From contig VDFB02000003.1 in assembly GCA_007258455.2 (NCBI GenBank), positions 42,969,986-43,033,985 of the forward strand: a stretch of 64,000 nt of DNA, read 5' to 3'. Both the position numbers and the translations under genes were made by a program. Of the stretch, positions 13,704 to 24,716 are shown piece after piece. Source of the DNA: Sequoia sempervirens. Taxonomy: Eukaryota > Streptophyta > Pinopsida > Cupressales > Cupressaceae. A model generated the notes under the pieces. The model ran no database searches, was not told where the DNA came from, and saw only the letters and a program-made list of their open reading frames with translations. Numbering within the stretch: position 1 is the first letter of the stretch; every line of letters begins with the position of its first letter.

Positions 13704-14292
13704 TTTTGATAAGGTGTAAAACAGGTTTGGAAGGGACCCGAAACCCTTTACAACCAAAGATAGAGTTGCAAAAAACCTATAGCCAACCAAGAAAAAAGCC
13801 CCCAAACAAGACACTTCAAGATTTACATTTAGAACTACTCTTGCGGGAGCGAAGAGTCATGCCAAAAGAAGGCTTAGAGAATTTTTCTTTCTTTCCCTTT
13901 ACAGTTATCCAACCTTCTTCCACTTGCGCTGCCTTAGCATGCCATGCTTGCATACTACAATCCAGAAGAAAATTTCTTGTAGCCACTGTCGCAGAGGTTT
14001 CATCAGTTTGTCTTCCAGTAGGCAATGTCTTATCAGAAAGGCTACCAAATATGGCAGCTTGAGATCCATTCACACGCTCAACTGGGGTATCAACAGGAAA
14101 ATATTTTGCAGTATCAACAACCCTAGCATTTGAGACGTCTGGGGAGGATGCCCCATGAACCTGTGAATCCAACGCAACCACCTCAGAAAAGCTCCTATTT
14201 TGCTTTGGTTTCTTCTCAGTCGTATAGTGTTGTTGAGAGACACCTTTCCACCATGTAGCCGTTATTAGGGATTCATGAGTATATGCTAGCAA
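13704..14292 (-). mobile_element. 5'-truncated LINE-like retroposon fragment
   Basis: The minus strand has an open frame of 158 codons (14292-13816) ending in a basic tail (MTLRSRKSSSKCKS) preceded by EEGWITVKGKKEKFSKPSFG. I do not recognise a named domain; the basic tail would suit a nucleic-acid-binding ORF1-type protein. Its last 100 bases (plus strand GTTTTTGATAAGG, CCCGAAACCCTTTACAAC, AGTTGCAA, CCTATAGCC) match the 3' tail of the element ending at 61712, though the coding parts are unrelated. This is typical of target-primed retroposons sharing a 3' end. The 5' boundary and target-site duplication are not clear. Confidence 0.55.
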
Positions 14293-16308
14293 ATTTTTGT
14301 GTATATATTTTAAGGTATGACTTGGGTTTGCGAGTATACTTTAGGGGATTTATGTGAGTTTGTATATAAAAATCTATGTACTAGGTAAAAGTACAAACCC
14401 GTGTCACACTTTTATAAAGAGATCAACCAACACAAACACAAATTCTCAACTTCGACCACATAAAGCAGTCTTTATGTTTTGAATTTCAAAATGATGTAAA
14501 CCAGTGAATTGTAGAACTCTTGATGAAGTTTATTCTTATAATTTTTAAAAAATTGTTTTGATATTTTTTATAAATTTAAGAGCAGATTTCGAAATGCTAA
14601 AGATTTTAGAAAAAAGTGATGTTGAGTTGACGTAAAAAAAATAGAAAACAATTTTATTTTCCCCTATGTTTTCTCAAATAGATAACTTCAATATCTAGTG
14701 CATGAAAAAAAATCCGATGTATATTTTTCTTGTAATAATGTGTTAAACTGAAATGTACCAAAACTTGATAGTTTTCATTTGATGTCAACTATTGTCTATT
14801 GTTTTAATCATTTAAAAAAAAAACCCTTTTGGAGAGGATTCTCTCCTCTAGTGCACCATATACTTTTCAAATGTTTTTAATATGTTTTAATATTTTTTAA
14901 TTTCTAATCAACCTCATTGTTTATTTTAACAACCTACTTGCATTATTTAAAATGAAAAACATATTAAAAATAATCTAAATATCAAAAAAATATATCTTTG
15001 GATTCTTGACTCTAAGCTCTACAAAAGGGTATTTTTAGTTTTTTGAAAAAAGATATTTTGACTAAAGAAATATCATGTTCAAGTGGAAAGTTTTAGAAAT
15101 TTCTAAAAAAAGATGAGGTGTCTGCCAACAAGGATGCCACATAGATAGTTTTGGGTGAAACATACATGCAAATTGAGTCCGATTTTAACTTGACAAAGGA
15201 AAAAATTATTTTATTATTTTGGGAGAAAGGGTTTCACTTGAAACTTTATCTGCCATGTATAGGTCACGTAGTCTCAGACGAAACTGTTTCACCCGAAATT
15301 GTTTAGGGCGATACAGTTTCACTTAAAACTATTTAGTTGGCCGAAAGTGTGACACATGTTTGTGCTTTTACCCTACTATATATCTTTAGTGTATACATAC
15401 TAAAATATGTAAAAAATAACATATATATGCCAGGATATAACATAGTCCATATGGTACTAACGATACATTCATACAAATTATGTACAATCAAATATATAAA
15501 TGCCTTACAAAAACATATAATTTTGTAAGCAAAATATACATGATGTTAAATGTCAAAATTTATCTCTTGGCCCCTCCATATGCAACTGTGCCATTCATTT
15601 CACATTAGGAGGTTCCTAATAAAAGTTGATATCTGAAACCACCTAAAAGGATAAAAACCTACAAGACAAGAAACAAAAAAAACTCACAAACGCCAATGCT
15701 AGCTAATAGGTTAGCATGGTTCATGCTAATTTTACCAAAATGTATTCAATAGAAAAGGAAAACAAAAAATAAAAGGACTTAGAATCATAAAGAAACTAAG
15801 TCTTATTACCAAATCCAACTATAAACATCTAGATTGAGCACATTAGTACGACTTTCTTGTAAATGATGTGGATCGAACTCAACATCATAACATCATAATA
15901 TTTTTATAATAAAAGTGGTAGAGTAATTTTACATAAAAGACTTGATGTGTGAATGATGAATGAAATGATAAATTTATAGAATTTTGGAAGATTAAATGAA
16001 TGGTGAGCAATGATAACTTTAAGAAACTCCCCCTCAAAAAATATATAAAATCTTGGTGAATCTTTCATTTTTTTGAAAAAAAAATATTTCTATTGGCAAA
16101 TATTTCTTTTTTTTTTGAAAAAATATTAATTTTATCGTCAAATTTTTTACATCACTAAATTTTTATAGAAAACCTTTGTGAATTTTGGAAAATATTAGAA
16201 AAATACATTAATTATGATGGTGAATCCTTCCATTTAAAAATAATAATTCTTATGGAAAAGTAGGGACTCGAGGGTGGAAATGATCAATAGGTGTAAGGGG
16301 TAAACAAG
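14293..16308. other. Intergenic, no gene seen
   Basis: AT-rich, with homopolymer runs and no convincing reading frame. Between about 15215 and 15335 a loose repeat of GAAACTGTTTCACCCGAAA-like words occurs three or four times in variants. Nothing else stands out. Confidence 0.5.
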
Positions 16309-16536
16309 TTCTAATATTTAGTTGCAACCATTAATTTAAAATATAATCTAACAACCCTTGTTGTATTTTGTGATGTAAAATGTAACTACAATCTTTAATG
16401 CTTATAGGACTGAAAATTACTTTTGGATCATTGATTTCATTGAGCATTATAGATTGCAGGTACATTTTACCTTGCATGATACAATGATGGCTGTTAGATT
16501 ATAGTTTAAATCAATGGCGACAACTAAATATTGGAA
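16309..16536. mobile_element. MITE with long terminal inverted repeats (about 228 bp)
   Basis: The left end reads TTCTAATATTTAGTTGC and the right end is its near-complement (CAACTAAATATTGGAA). Complementarity runs inward for about 95 bp on each side, so the whole element folds back on itself, with mismatches. No coding capacity. The outer copy of the inverted duplication carries only part of it (58969-59160), cut where a LINE was inserted. I could not find an unambiguous target-site duplication, so the superfamily is not assigned. Confidence 0.7.
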
Positions 16537-16849
16537 ACATATTCCTAAAACAACTAATAATTATGGTATACTATTGGCAAAAAAATTTAAATTTCTATTA
16601 TAACTTATAAAAATAGGCGAATCTAATCTAATCATGTCTCAAATTGTATGGCAAAATTTTGAGATAATTTTTTTAATAAAATAAATGCTTTAGCGATTTA
16701 AATAAGACAAATACTTTTTTGCAAAAATGTGGCAATTTAGGGCATGTTACAACTTGAATTATTAGCCAAATTTTGATTCCCAAATTTCATCTATTAGCTA
16801 ATTGGTGAATATTTGTCGCTAAAAAAACCACTGATGGTGAGGATTTGAT

Positions 16850-17280
16850 CAAGGAATAGGAGACAACTCAACTGGTTGCAAAGTCAGCTTGAAGAGGTGG
16901 AGGAAATAACTCAACTAAGTTTTATAATTGCCATTTCATCTCCTGAGAGAACTATAATAAATTATTTATTTCATTAAATGGATAATGAGAAGAAGTTACT
17001 AAATAAAAGAATGAGTCAGCTTGTGAAGAGATAATAATGAAATTTATTAATTTATTAAAAATAGATCATGAACTCACATTAATTAAATAATAAAAAATAT
17101 TTAATTAGTTGATTAATTAATATATAATATTTGATAATAAATAGATATTTAATGGTGTAATAATGTGATAATAATGATAATTAATGATAGTGAATATGAT
17201 AAAGATTAATGATAAATAATAATGATAATGGCAATGGTAATACATGATTGATGATTAGAATAATATTTTTAGTGTCTACA
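16850..17280 (-). mobile_element. Possible LTR remnant (minus strand)
   Basis: The minus strand begins TGTAGACACTAAAAATAT at 17280, the same TGTAGACA terminus as three other LTRs in the window, followed by AT-rich TAATTAATT-type sequence. The right arm has the corresponding but eroded site near 58225-58235, so the insertion predates the duplication. The 3' end is not defined and no internal region is attached, so it may be a solo LTR. Confidence 0.35.
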
Positions 17281-18628
17281 TATATATATTTGAACTTATT
17301 CATTCCAAGCACTAGAGTATAAATAAACATTTGATGTTTAAGATTATTCTCTTTTTATAGGGCAATACATTCAAATCCTACACTCAACCATATGAGTTCT
17401 TACACCACGAAAAGCAACAACAAAATCTTCTCTTCAAAAATAAAAGTTGTAGAAGAATACATGAAAACTTTGAGAGTTAACAACTTTCTCTAAAATACAA
17501 AAACATGCCTAATAAATCACATTATTTGAAAGGAGGTCTTGAACCATTACAAAATAATCAAAGCCCAAAACAATTAAGAAAAAAACGAAAAAAACCAAAC
17601 AGACAAATATGACAATATAGGAGAAAAAACCTTAAAATGAAATTCTAAAAAAAATGATTTAGACTAATTTTTTTCAAAATGATCACTTAATGGAAAAGGA
17701 CACCCTCTCCTACAAATCTTAATGCAATGATTAAACTTGAAAATGAAAAAATAAATCTTATAACATACCCCTCAACTTTAATAATATACATGCAAATTGA
17801 CATTTGTCCAAAACACATTAACTTGACACCTTGCAAACAAATGACCAAGATAAATTAAATTTTACATTCCATTATCTTTTTATTATAAAAATTCTTAATG
17901 CACATTGAAGAAAATCATATTTACTAATGAAAAGCAAAAAAAAATTAAAATAAATAAATAATAATAATAGCAACTAAAAGTGCCTTATTTTTAAATAAGG
18001 CACACATACCATAAACGAAAAGCCTAAGAAAAATTAATTAATAGCCAACTAAAAGCGTCTTATTTTTAAATAAAACACAGAAACCATAAAAACGTGGAAA
18101 CCGATCAATTAGCACAAATTAGGAAAGAGAGAAATGCTTAATGTGAAAGCTATAGTCAATATTTAGGTATTTTACTCTATTGGTCTATTCCTCCACCTCT
18201 ATTTTATTTTTCCAAATATGGTGCATCCTCTTTGAGCCAAGAAAGAAGAAAGGTTTTTAACGCACATGGTGAGACAATACTTAGTGGAATGTGACTAACT
18301 TTAGCAGCTTGTCAAATTAGGTAATCTATATGGTGCTTATGACATGCCATATTATAAACAATGAATACTTTATCACCTTGATTTGTATTAGACAAACAAA
18401 AAGACATTTTAGGAAGCATATAATAATTTAAAAGAGCCATAAGTTCACTAAAAGCCCATACCATTCCACATCACAAGTGTGAATGCAAGATGAAATAAAG
18501 GCTTCCACCTAAGAACACAAGTTGTCAAATGTCATCCCCTACCATTGCCATCAAAGGGGGTGTGGCAGTCAATTATAAAAAGTGCAATTTAAGCTCACTA
18601 GGTGACAATGTTACCTTAGCATTAACAT
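17281..18628. other. Gene-free upstream flank of PIP5K
   Basis: AT-rich flank. Two copies of a stretch with AACTAAAAG..CTTATTTTTAAATAA occur at about 17970-18000 and 18050-18075, giving a short local duplication. No gene is supported. Confidence 0.45.
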
Positions 18629-18715
18629 CAAATACATTTCTACAAGTCAGAGTCAATCACAGAAGGAGCCCACCTAGACTCAATCAGAGAAGGGGCCCAC
18701 CTAGACTCAAAAGTG
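18629..18715. repeat. 27-bp tandem repeat, about two copies
   Basis: Two adjacent units of the form GACTCAATCA(C/G)AGAAGG followed by (A/G)G(C/G)CCCACCTA, with a partial third start. One of the few substitutions between the arms of the inverted duplication (18660 against 56845) lies in this repeat. It is upstream of the PIP5K promoter. Confidence 0.7.
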
Positions 18716-19138
18716 GACATTGGCAATGCAATATGCCACTTGAGCTCATCAGGTGGATACCACTGTTCCACATCACCAAAGACAAAATCCAAGCATAGTT
18801 TTCTTTGGTTCAACACCAAGCATTGTTCTTGTGTTATTTTAAATACCCAAAACACCAACGAGTCCAAGCATTGTATGCTTTTACAAAACTTAAAGAGTAC
18901 TAGAAAAAAGAGCAACTATGCAATTTGCCACTTGGAGACTTGGTGTACAACATGGCGGCCTCTCCAAAAAGATAAGTTAAATTGCATGGGAACAATATAT
19001 TTCTTGTCCAAATGCAATAGAAGCCAATTTTGTTTCTTCTACAATAAAATATTGCAAAGGTATTTCTACCCACATGCACACGGTGAAATATACTTGGAAT
19101 GATTTTTCTAATGTTGGTTTTTTATTAAATTCGACAGC

Positions 19139-19149
19139 GTGGGACCCAC
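19139..19149. promoter_or_regulatory. GTGGGACCCAC palindromic element upstream of PIP5K
   Basis: An almost perfect palindrome containing GGACCCAC, which fits the class I TCP-factor consensus GGNCCCAC. It lies about 385 bases before the presumed 5'UTR donor and is identical in the second copy. Function is inferred from the motif only. Confidence 0.35.
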
Positions 19150-19429
19150 TTTATACGACGAGCACTTAACTGCCAGTTTTAAATAAAAGCGCCGGCAATT
19201 TAATTTTTAATTGAGTTATGAAATCCGCAAGATCTGCTTAATAAAAAAATAAATTTAATGCTAATTCCAATTCCAAAGAAAGGAATTTGGTGGCTTTGCG
19301 GGCAGACATTCCAAAGCGCTCAGCAATTAAGGGCATAATTATTTTTAACGGTTTAGAAAACGATATTTATTGATTGGAGCGTTTTTTTGTGGCCTTTTAA
19401 TAAAATTGACTTACAGCTGATTTGCCGCT

Positions 19430-19524
19430 TATGTTCAAGCTTACAAAATAATCATCTCCTGTGCTGTTCGTTGCTTCTTCTTCTCTGTTTCCGTGGCTTG
19501 CTCGGGATTCGATCCTTAGAACAG
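19430..19524 (+). other. Probable 5'UTR exon of PIP5K
   Basis: A pyrimidine-rich stretch (TTGCTTCTTCTTCTCTG) typical of plant 5' leaders ends in AACAG followed by GTATAT at 19525, a good 5' splice donor. The next 3.7 kb is T-rich, intron-like sequence that ends ATTGATTAG at 23272, five bases before the ATG. The transcription start is not visible. The 5'UTR intron spanning 19525-23272 is inference and needs transcript data. Confidence 0.5.
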
Positions 19525-22500
19525 GTATATGAAGAAAAGAGGAGAAAAGACAGACGATTTAATGTTAAATTGAGTCCAGTTCAGGGAAATTTTCAAGGAG
19601 GAAACTTAAAAGCAGATTCGTTGATGGGAAATCTAATGTTTTGCGGTGAGCTGCGTTAGCGAAATTTTGTATGGTTATTTGCCATTTTTTGGCCATTTTA
19701 TCGATATTTGGGGGATTGGCTTTAGAATAATTAATGCTGTAAGTAGAAATTTGCGTGTATTTGGACACAAATCAGCGAAAGTTTGTGCGTTTAATCCGTT
19801 TTGATGTGTTTTGAAATATAATTTGCAGAAGTTCGTAGTGATTTGTTACTACGGCTCTTTGTGCAAATTATGTTTTGTTTTGCTTTTCTGCATTTTTAGA
19901 ATTTGGCTGATTATTTTTGGAAAATTTATGTTTTAAAGTTGAGTTTTGTCGGCAAATCTAGGGGTACTAGAATTTTTTTTTCCCTTATTTTCATTAATTT
20001 TTGGATATATGGCAGTTTTTGTTTTTTTTGAGAAATTTGTGTTTCAATTGGATTTTAGCAAGTTTTTTACGGATTCTAGGTAGTTTTAGGCTGCTTTTAT
20101 TTGAATTCGATTGATCTTTCTGTGATTGATGAATCGCTTGAGGAAGAAGTTATATTTTAGGCGGAAATTTGCAAGGGACTTTCTCTGTATTTTACTGATT
20201 TCCATATATTTGGTCGATTGTTGAGGGAAGTGAATGGAAATTGCAAAGATTTGTATGGCTCTTCGTGATGAATTTGGCGGATTATGTGTTGGGCGAAAAT
20301 ATGAGAAATGTAAGGTTTGCATCGGTTGATATTTAAGTATTTGGTTGATTGTAGTTTGGAAATTGTGTTTTATCGTAAAGTTGGGTGGAATGTCTGCAAA
20401 TTTTCTGGAATTTCGTGTGTCTAGTCGCTGGTTTTTTTGAAAATTTCCTGTTGGTTTGGTGATCTTGGAGCATAGAGTGGATTCTGTCTTGATAATTTGA
20501 GGTTTGTCTTATAATGAACGGGATTTTGCCAATGTTCAACATTAATATGACTTGGTGGAAATTTATATCACATGCTGCAATTTTGTCGATCTTTAAACAT
20601 ATGGCTGATTAAATTTTTATGTTTCAACAAGCGAAGTATGCAAAATCTTAAGTTATGAGTAGCTTTTTCCTGAAAACTTTCAAATTTTTGTCCGATTAAG
20701 TTTCGAGAATTTGTATTTTTATTGCAGGAGAATTTTGTAATTTTTTTAGTATTTAAACCTATACGAGAAACTCTCTGCGATTTTCCTGTGGTTAAGTTGA
20801 AATTTGAACATGTGGCGGCTTCAGTTTGATAGCATTCGACAGAAAGTGAAATTTCCAGGTCTTTTTTGGAATTTTGTATGCAACGTGTTTCTGTTTTAAA
20901 CCATCATATAGATTACTTGTGCGTGGAAATTTTGTGGGTTTTAAAAAAAATAGAGTTTCAGTTGGAATTTTCCTTTATAGAAGGATTTGAGTCCAATATT
21001 TTCGTTTTTGGAGGATTCTTTGACACGGCAAAGGAGACTTGAAATAGAAAAACATAGTTATGATTGTGGTTATCTTTTTCTTGAGATCGAATTTAGAGCA
21101 TTATAGTTCTCCCATTTGGATTATGCAGGATGCTCGTAATTCCAGTCCGCGTAGGACATTGTTTCGTGGAAGAATTTGATTCAACTCGGGTTTAAGTTCT
21201 TTCTGTTCCACGTCAATATTCTCTAAAGTTTGACGTTTGGATGCCAAAAGAAAAACCTCCATATTCTTTCGTTTCAAATTTGTACAGTGGAAATTTTGAC
21301 GTTTGAATTATTTGCATTGTAGATTTTCGGTGCAGATAAAACTGGTTACTAAATAAAACAAATGCAAATGTTCTTTCCTGATCTTTAATTCGCCTCTTAA
21401 CCTCTGTCTGGATAACTGATTTACTGATTTACTTTCTAACGTAAACGTTCTGCCTTTACTTTTGCCTCTTCAGATCTGTTTGCATGACTATATAACTTCT
21501 AATCTTTAAACCTTGGAATAATGCTTATTTTCGGTGCATTGCAGAACCAAAATTAGCTACTTTATTAATTTTAACCGCATGCTTCTCATTCCTCTGCATG
21601 ATTTCATAGATATCCCATTTTTTGACTTGACTTAGGTATGATGTTGAAGTTTTGTTTCAATCCGTGAGGGAGCAAATGCAAATCTCACGGATTTGAAATC
21701 TATTTTTTATCTGTATAATATTTTGGCATTTAATTTTTAATGGTCCCCTATATGTGCACACATAGGTTTAATCCTTATTTGGCTGCATACTGCAAAAGTT
21801 TAGGCTACGTCTCTGACACCAAAGTCAGTGATACAAACTGGACGATCGTAGACAGGATCTGTGAGGTTTTTTATGTGAACCTTTTTGGAACAGTCATATT
21901 TTTTTATATTGTTTATGCTATGAACCATTGGATTATGAAATACTTGAGAAAGTATTATTTTTAACAGTTTCTGCCATGGTCTATTGAAATTTGGATACCC
22001 GATACAAATTGGCTTGCGTGGATCAATCTTGAATACTCACATAGGTATACTTAATATTTGGGCGCTTTCTTTTCCAATGTCCTTTAGTAGATCCGAGCAG
22101 AGCAAAGATCTTGGTTGTAGATTAAAAACAATATAGGTGAAATCTCCCATAGCTCGTCATCCTAAGCTGTATATTTTGCGGTAATTTGATTTCACCTGAC
22201 ACTGTTTTTGAGAAAAAGGCCTCGAGATTGAAGCTCAGCCTTACATGGGTATCTCTATAATTTAGTTAGATTAAACTTTATGGCTGTCATTTCTTGCTTC
22301 TCGTACCGGCTAGTCTTTTGTTTCCAAGGGAAGATTGTGGTTCAAAACTTTTTGACTTTGTATGAATAAATGAATGACCACCGGATCTCCTATTCATTAT
22401 TGCTGTTGCCGCTGTCGTGAGTAGTTAGTGTGTATTGAGTAACTAACTGTCTACTCGTGTGTTTCTTCGTAGCTTTATCTGATTTGTTCACAATGGGGAT

Positions 22501-23277
22501 GGGGATGGGAAGGGATGGGATTGAATTGTCCGTTTTATCTTCTTCTGATCTGCAATGGCTGCTGCTGTTATTTGTTTGTTCAGGTTGAAGTGTTGTAGAC
22601 ATGACAGTAGACATGTGCATTCATTGCTGGATATCACGCCAGACATTTGAACGAATTAATATATGTTTTCTGAAAATGGTCGTGAAATGTACGAGGGGTC
22701 TTGATGGGCTTTTGATATGGATCTAGGGCACTTACTTTCCCTCCTCTGCCTACTGCCCAGAAGCGTGCCAGATAGTAAAATATACGTCACTAAACGTACC
22801 ACGAATGCGTATGTTTTTCTTGCCCTTTGTGGAATTGCACCCAACAGGCTAAAACCTCTTGTATTTGAATACGGCGTTTTTTAACAGTAGCTTACGCTCT
22901 CTATATAGCTGTTGGGAACAGTAAAGGTTATATATAATGCCCGTATATGGAGGTTTTTTTAGCAAATTTGTCTGAGTGGGAGGTGAATTTTGCATTACGG
23001 AAAACCCCGAGAAGATGCTCACTATGTATGTGGGTATGAATATCCAGCTTGAGAGAAATACAGTCTTGTATGTCGGACTGTTTTAGGTCTGAGAATGTAG
23101 CCTGTGAATATTAGTTTTCTATGTGGGTGTTGTTTTGGGTCTTACAATCCACTCTAAGAATATCAGTTTTCTATGCCGGATTGTTTGAGGCACATAATCC
23201 AGTGTGAGAATACGAGACGTACATTTGTTTTGAGCGTGTTCATTAAATCTTTTGTTAAGAGATATTGATTAGTTTTG

Positions 23278-24716
23278 ATGAATCTGACAGGAGGCGCCTG
23301 CTGCGCTTGTAATAATAATAAGGCAATCAGAAGCAGTACAGGAGTTTGCTACAGGCCAATAGAAAAGCAATCAGAAATAGTAACAGATTTCACAGTGGCG
23401 AATACAAAAGATCTGGATCGGCTTGCTAGAGGCAAAGACCTCGTAGACCCAGAAGAAGCAACTGCCCTTGATAGCTTGTTTCGTTGTCTACAACTAAGGA
23501 AAAGGGCAAGAAGGGCGGCACCCGGTGGTGTCTTCTGTATGTCTGGTCCAGTAGCTCATGTTGATGAAGAAGAAGAGGAAGATGATTCGGAGTTCTTGTA
23601 CATTTTCCCAGAATCCATCAATGGATCCCATCATAATCCGTCAGAGAGGACTATTAAAGGGGAAAAGGCAATGCCCAATGGGGACATGTATGTGGGAGCT
23701 TGGAATCGTAGTTTACCTGAAGGGAGGGGAAAGTACTTGTGGGCAGATGGTTGCATGTATGAAGGTCAGTGGTGCAGAGGTCAAAAAACAGGTAAAGGTA
23801 AGCTTTCATGGCCATCGGGTGCAACTTATGAGGGAGATTTTATGGGTGGTTACTTACATGGGTATGGGACATTTACTGGAGTAGATGCATCTACGTACAG
23901 AGGGCAGTGGCTGCTGAATGACAAACATGGGTATGGTCATAAATGCTACAAGAACGGTGATTTTTACGAAGGCTGTTGGAAGCACGGTGTTCAGGAAGGC
24001 CAGGGTCGGTACATTTGGGAAAATGGTAACCAATATATTGGAGAATGGAGAGGGGGATTGATGTGTGGAACGGGGATTATAAGTTGGAGCAATGGGGATA
24101 AATATGATGGGCAATGGCTTGATGGGTTAGAGCATGGCCATGGAGTCTACAAATGGGCAGATGGGAGTTGTTATATGGGGACCTGGAGTAAGGGGCTTAA
24201 AGATGGTAAAGGTACATTTTATCCTGCCTGTGGCAATCAGACCAGGCTATGCCACCTTTTGGAATCCTCGCCTTCAAGTCTGGATCAGCATGATGATCTC
24301 TCTGATGATGGTCAGTCTTGTTGGAAGGAAAGAAGCTCTTCTATGTCTGATTTTGAGGTTTACTTGAATGCTCCTTATGCCCCTAGCTCTGAAACAACAT
24401 CTTCAAAAACCCTTGAACCCAGAATAGGAAGAACCTTTTCCTTTGATGGAGTAAGAAGCTCAAGTAGCGAGGAATTTGATGATAATGATGAGGGCAGCAG
24501 CACTTGTGATCCCGATAATTTTCCTGTGCAATCTGCTGTTGAGAGAGAATATGTTCAAGGAGTATTGATTAATGAGGTCTCCAGAATAAATGTGCCTTCC
24601 AAGACTGCGAGAAGAGGACATAAACGGCAGCCAAAGGAAATGAAGAGACCGGGCGAGATTATCTATAAAGGGCACAGAAATTACGACTTAATGCTCAACC
24701 TGCAATTGGGAATCAG
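23278..24716 (+). CDS. PIP5K: PIP5K exon 1: N-terminus and MORN repeats
   Basis: Encodes residues 1-479 plus two bases of codon 480 (Arg, completed in exon 2). Order: short Cys-rich start (GGACCACNNN), an acidic run ([10 protein letters not shown]) near residue 98, eight MORN repeats of about 23 residues with the YxGxW..G..G.G pattern, a Ser-rich linker, a basic patch ([15 protein letters not shown]) and [15 protein letters not shown], the start of the kinase homology. MORN repeats in this family are linked to membrane or phosphatidic-acid association. The frame stays open past the donor to 24789, but the family's continuation (YAVGKITP) lies in exon 2. The exon is identical at protein level in the inverted copy. 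Confidence 0.95.

Noticed and set aside
17960..18080. CRISPR-like or tRNA-like repeats
   Set aside because: Two AT-rich copies only, with no regular spacers and no cloverleaf; a simple local duplication in plant intergenic DNA.
23275..23277. Start of PIP5K at TTG 23275
   Set aside because: A TTG start would be exceptional in a plant nuclear gene; the ATG three bases later is the normal choice.
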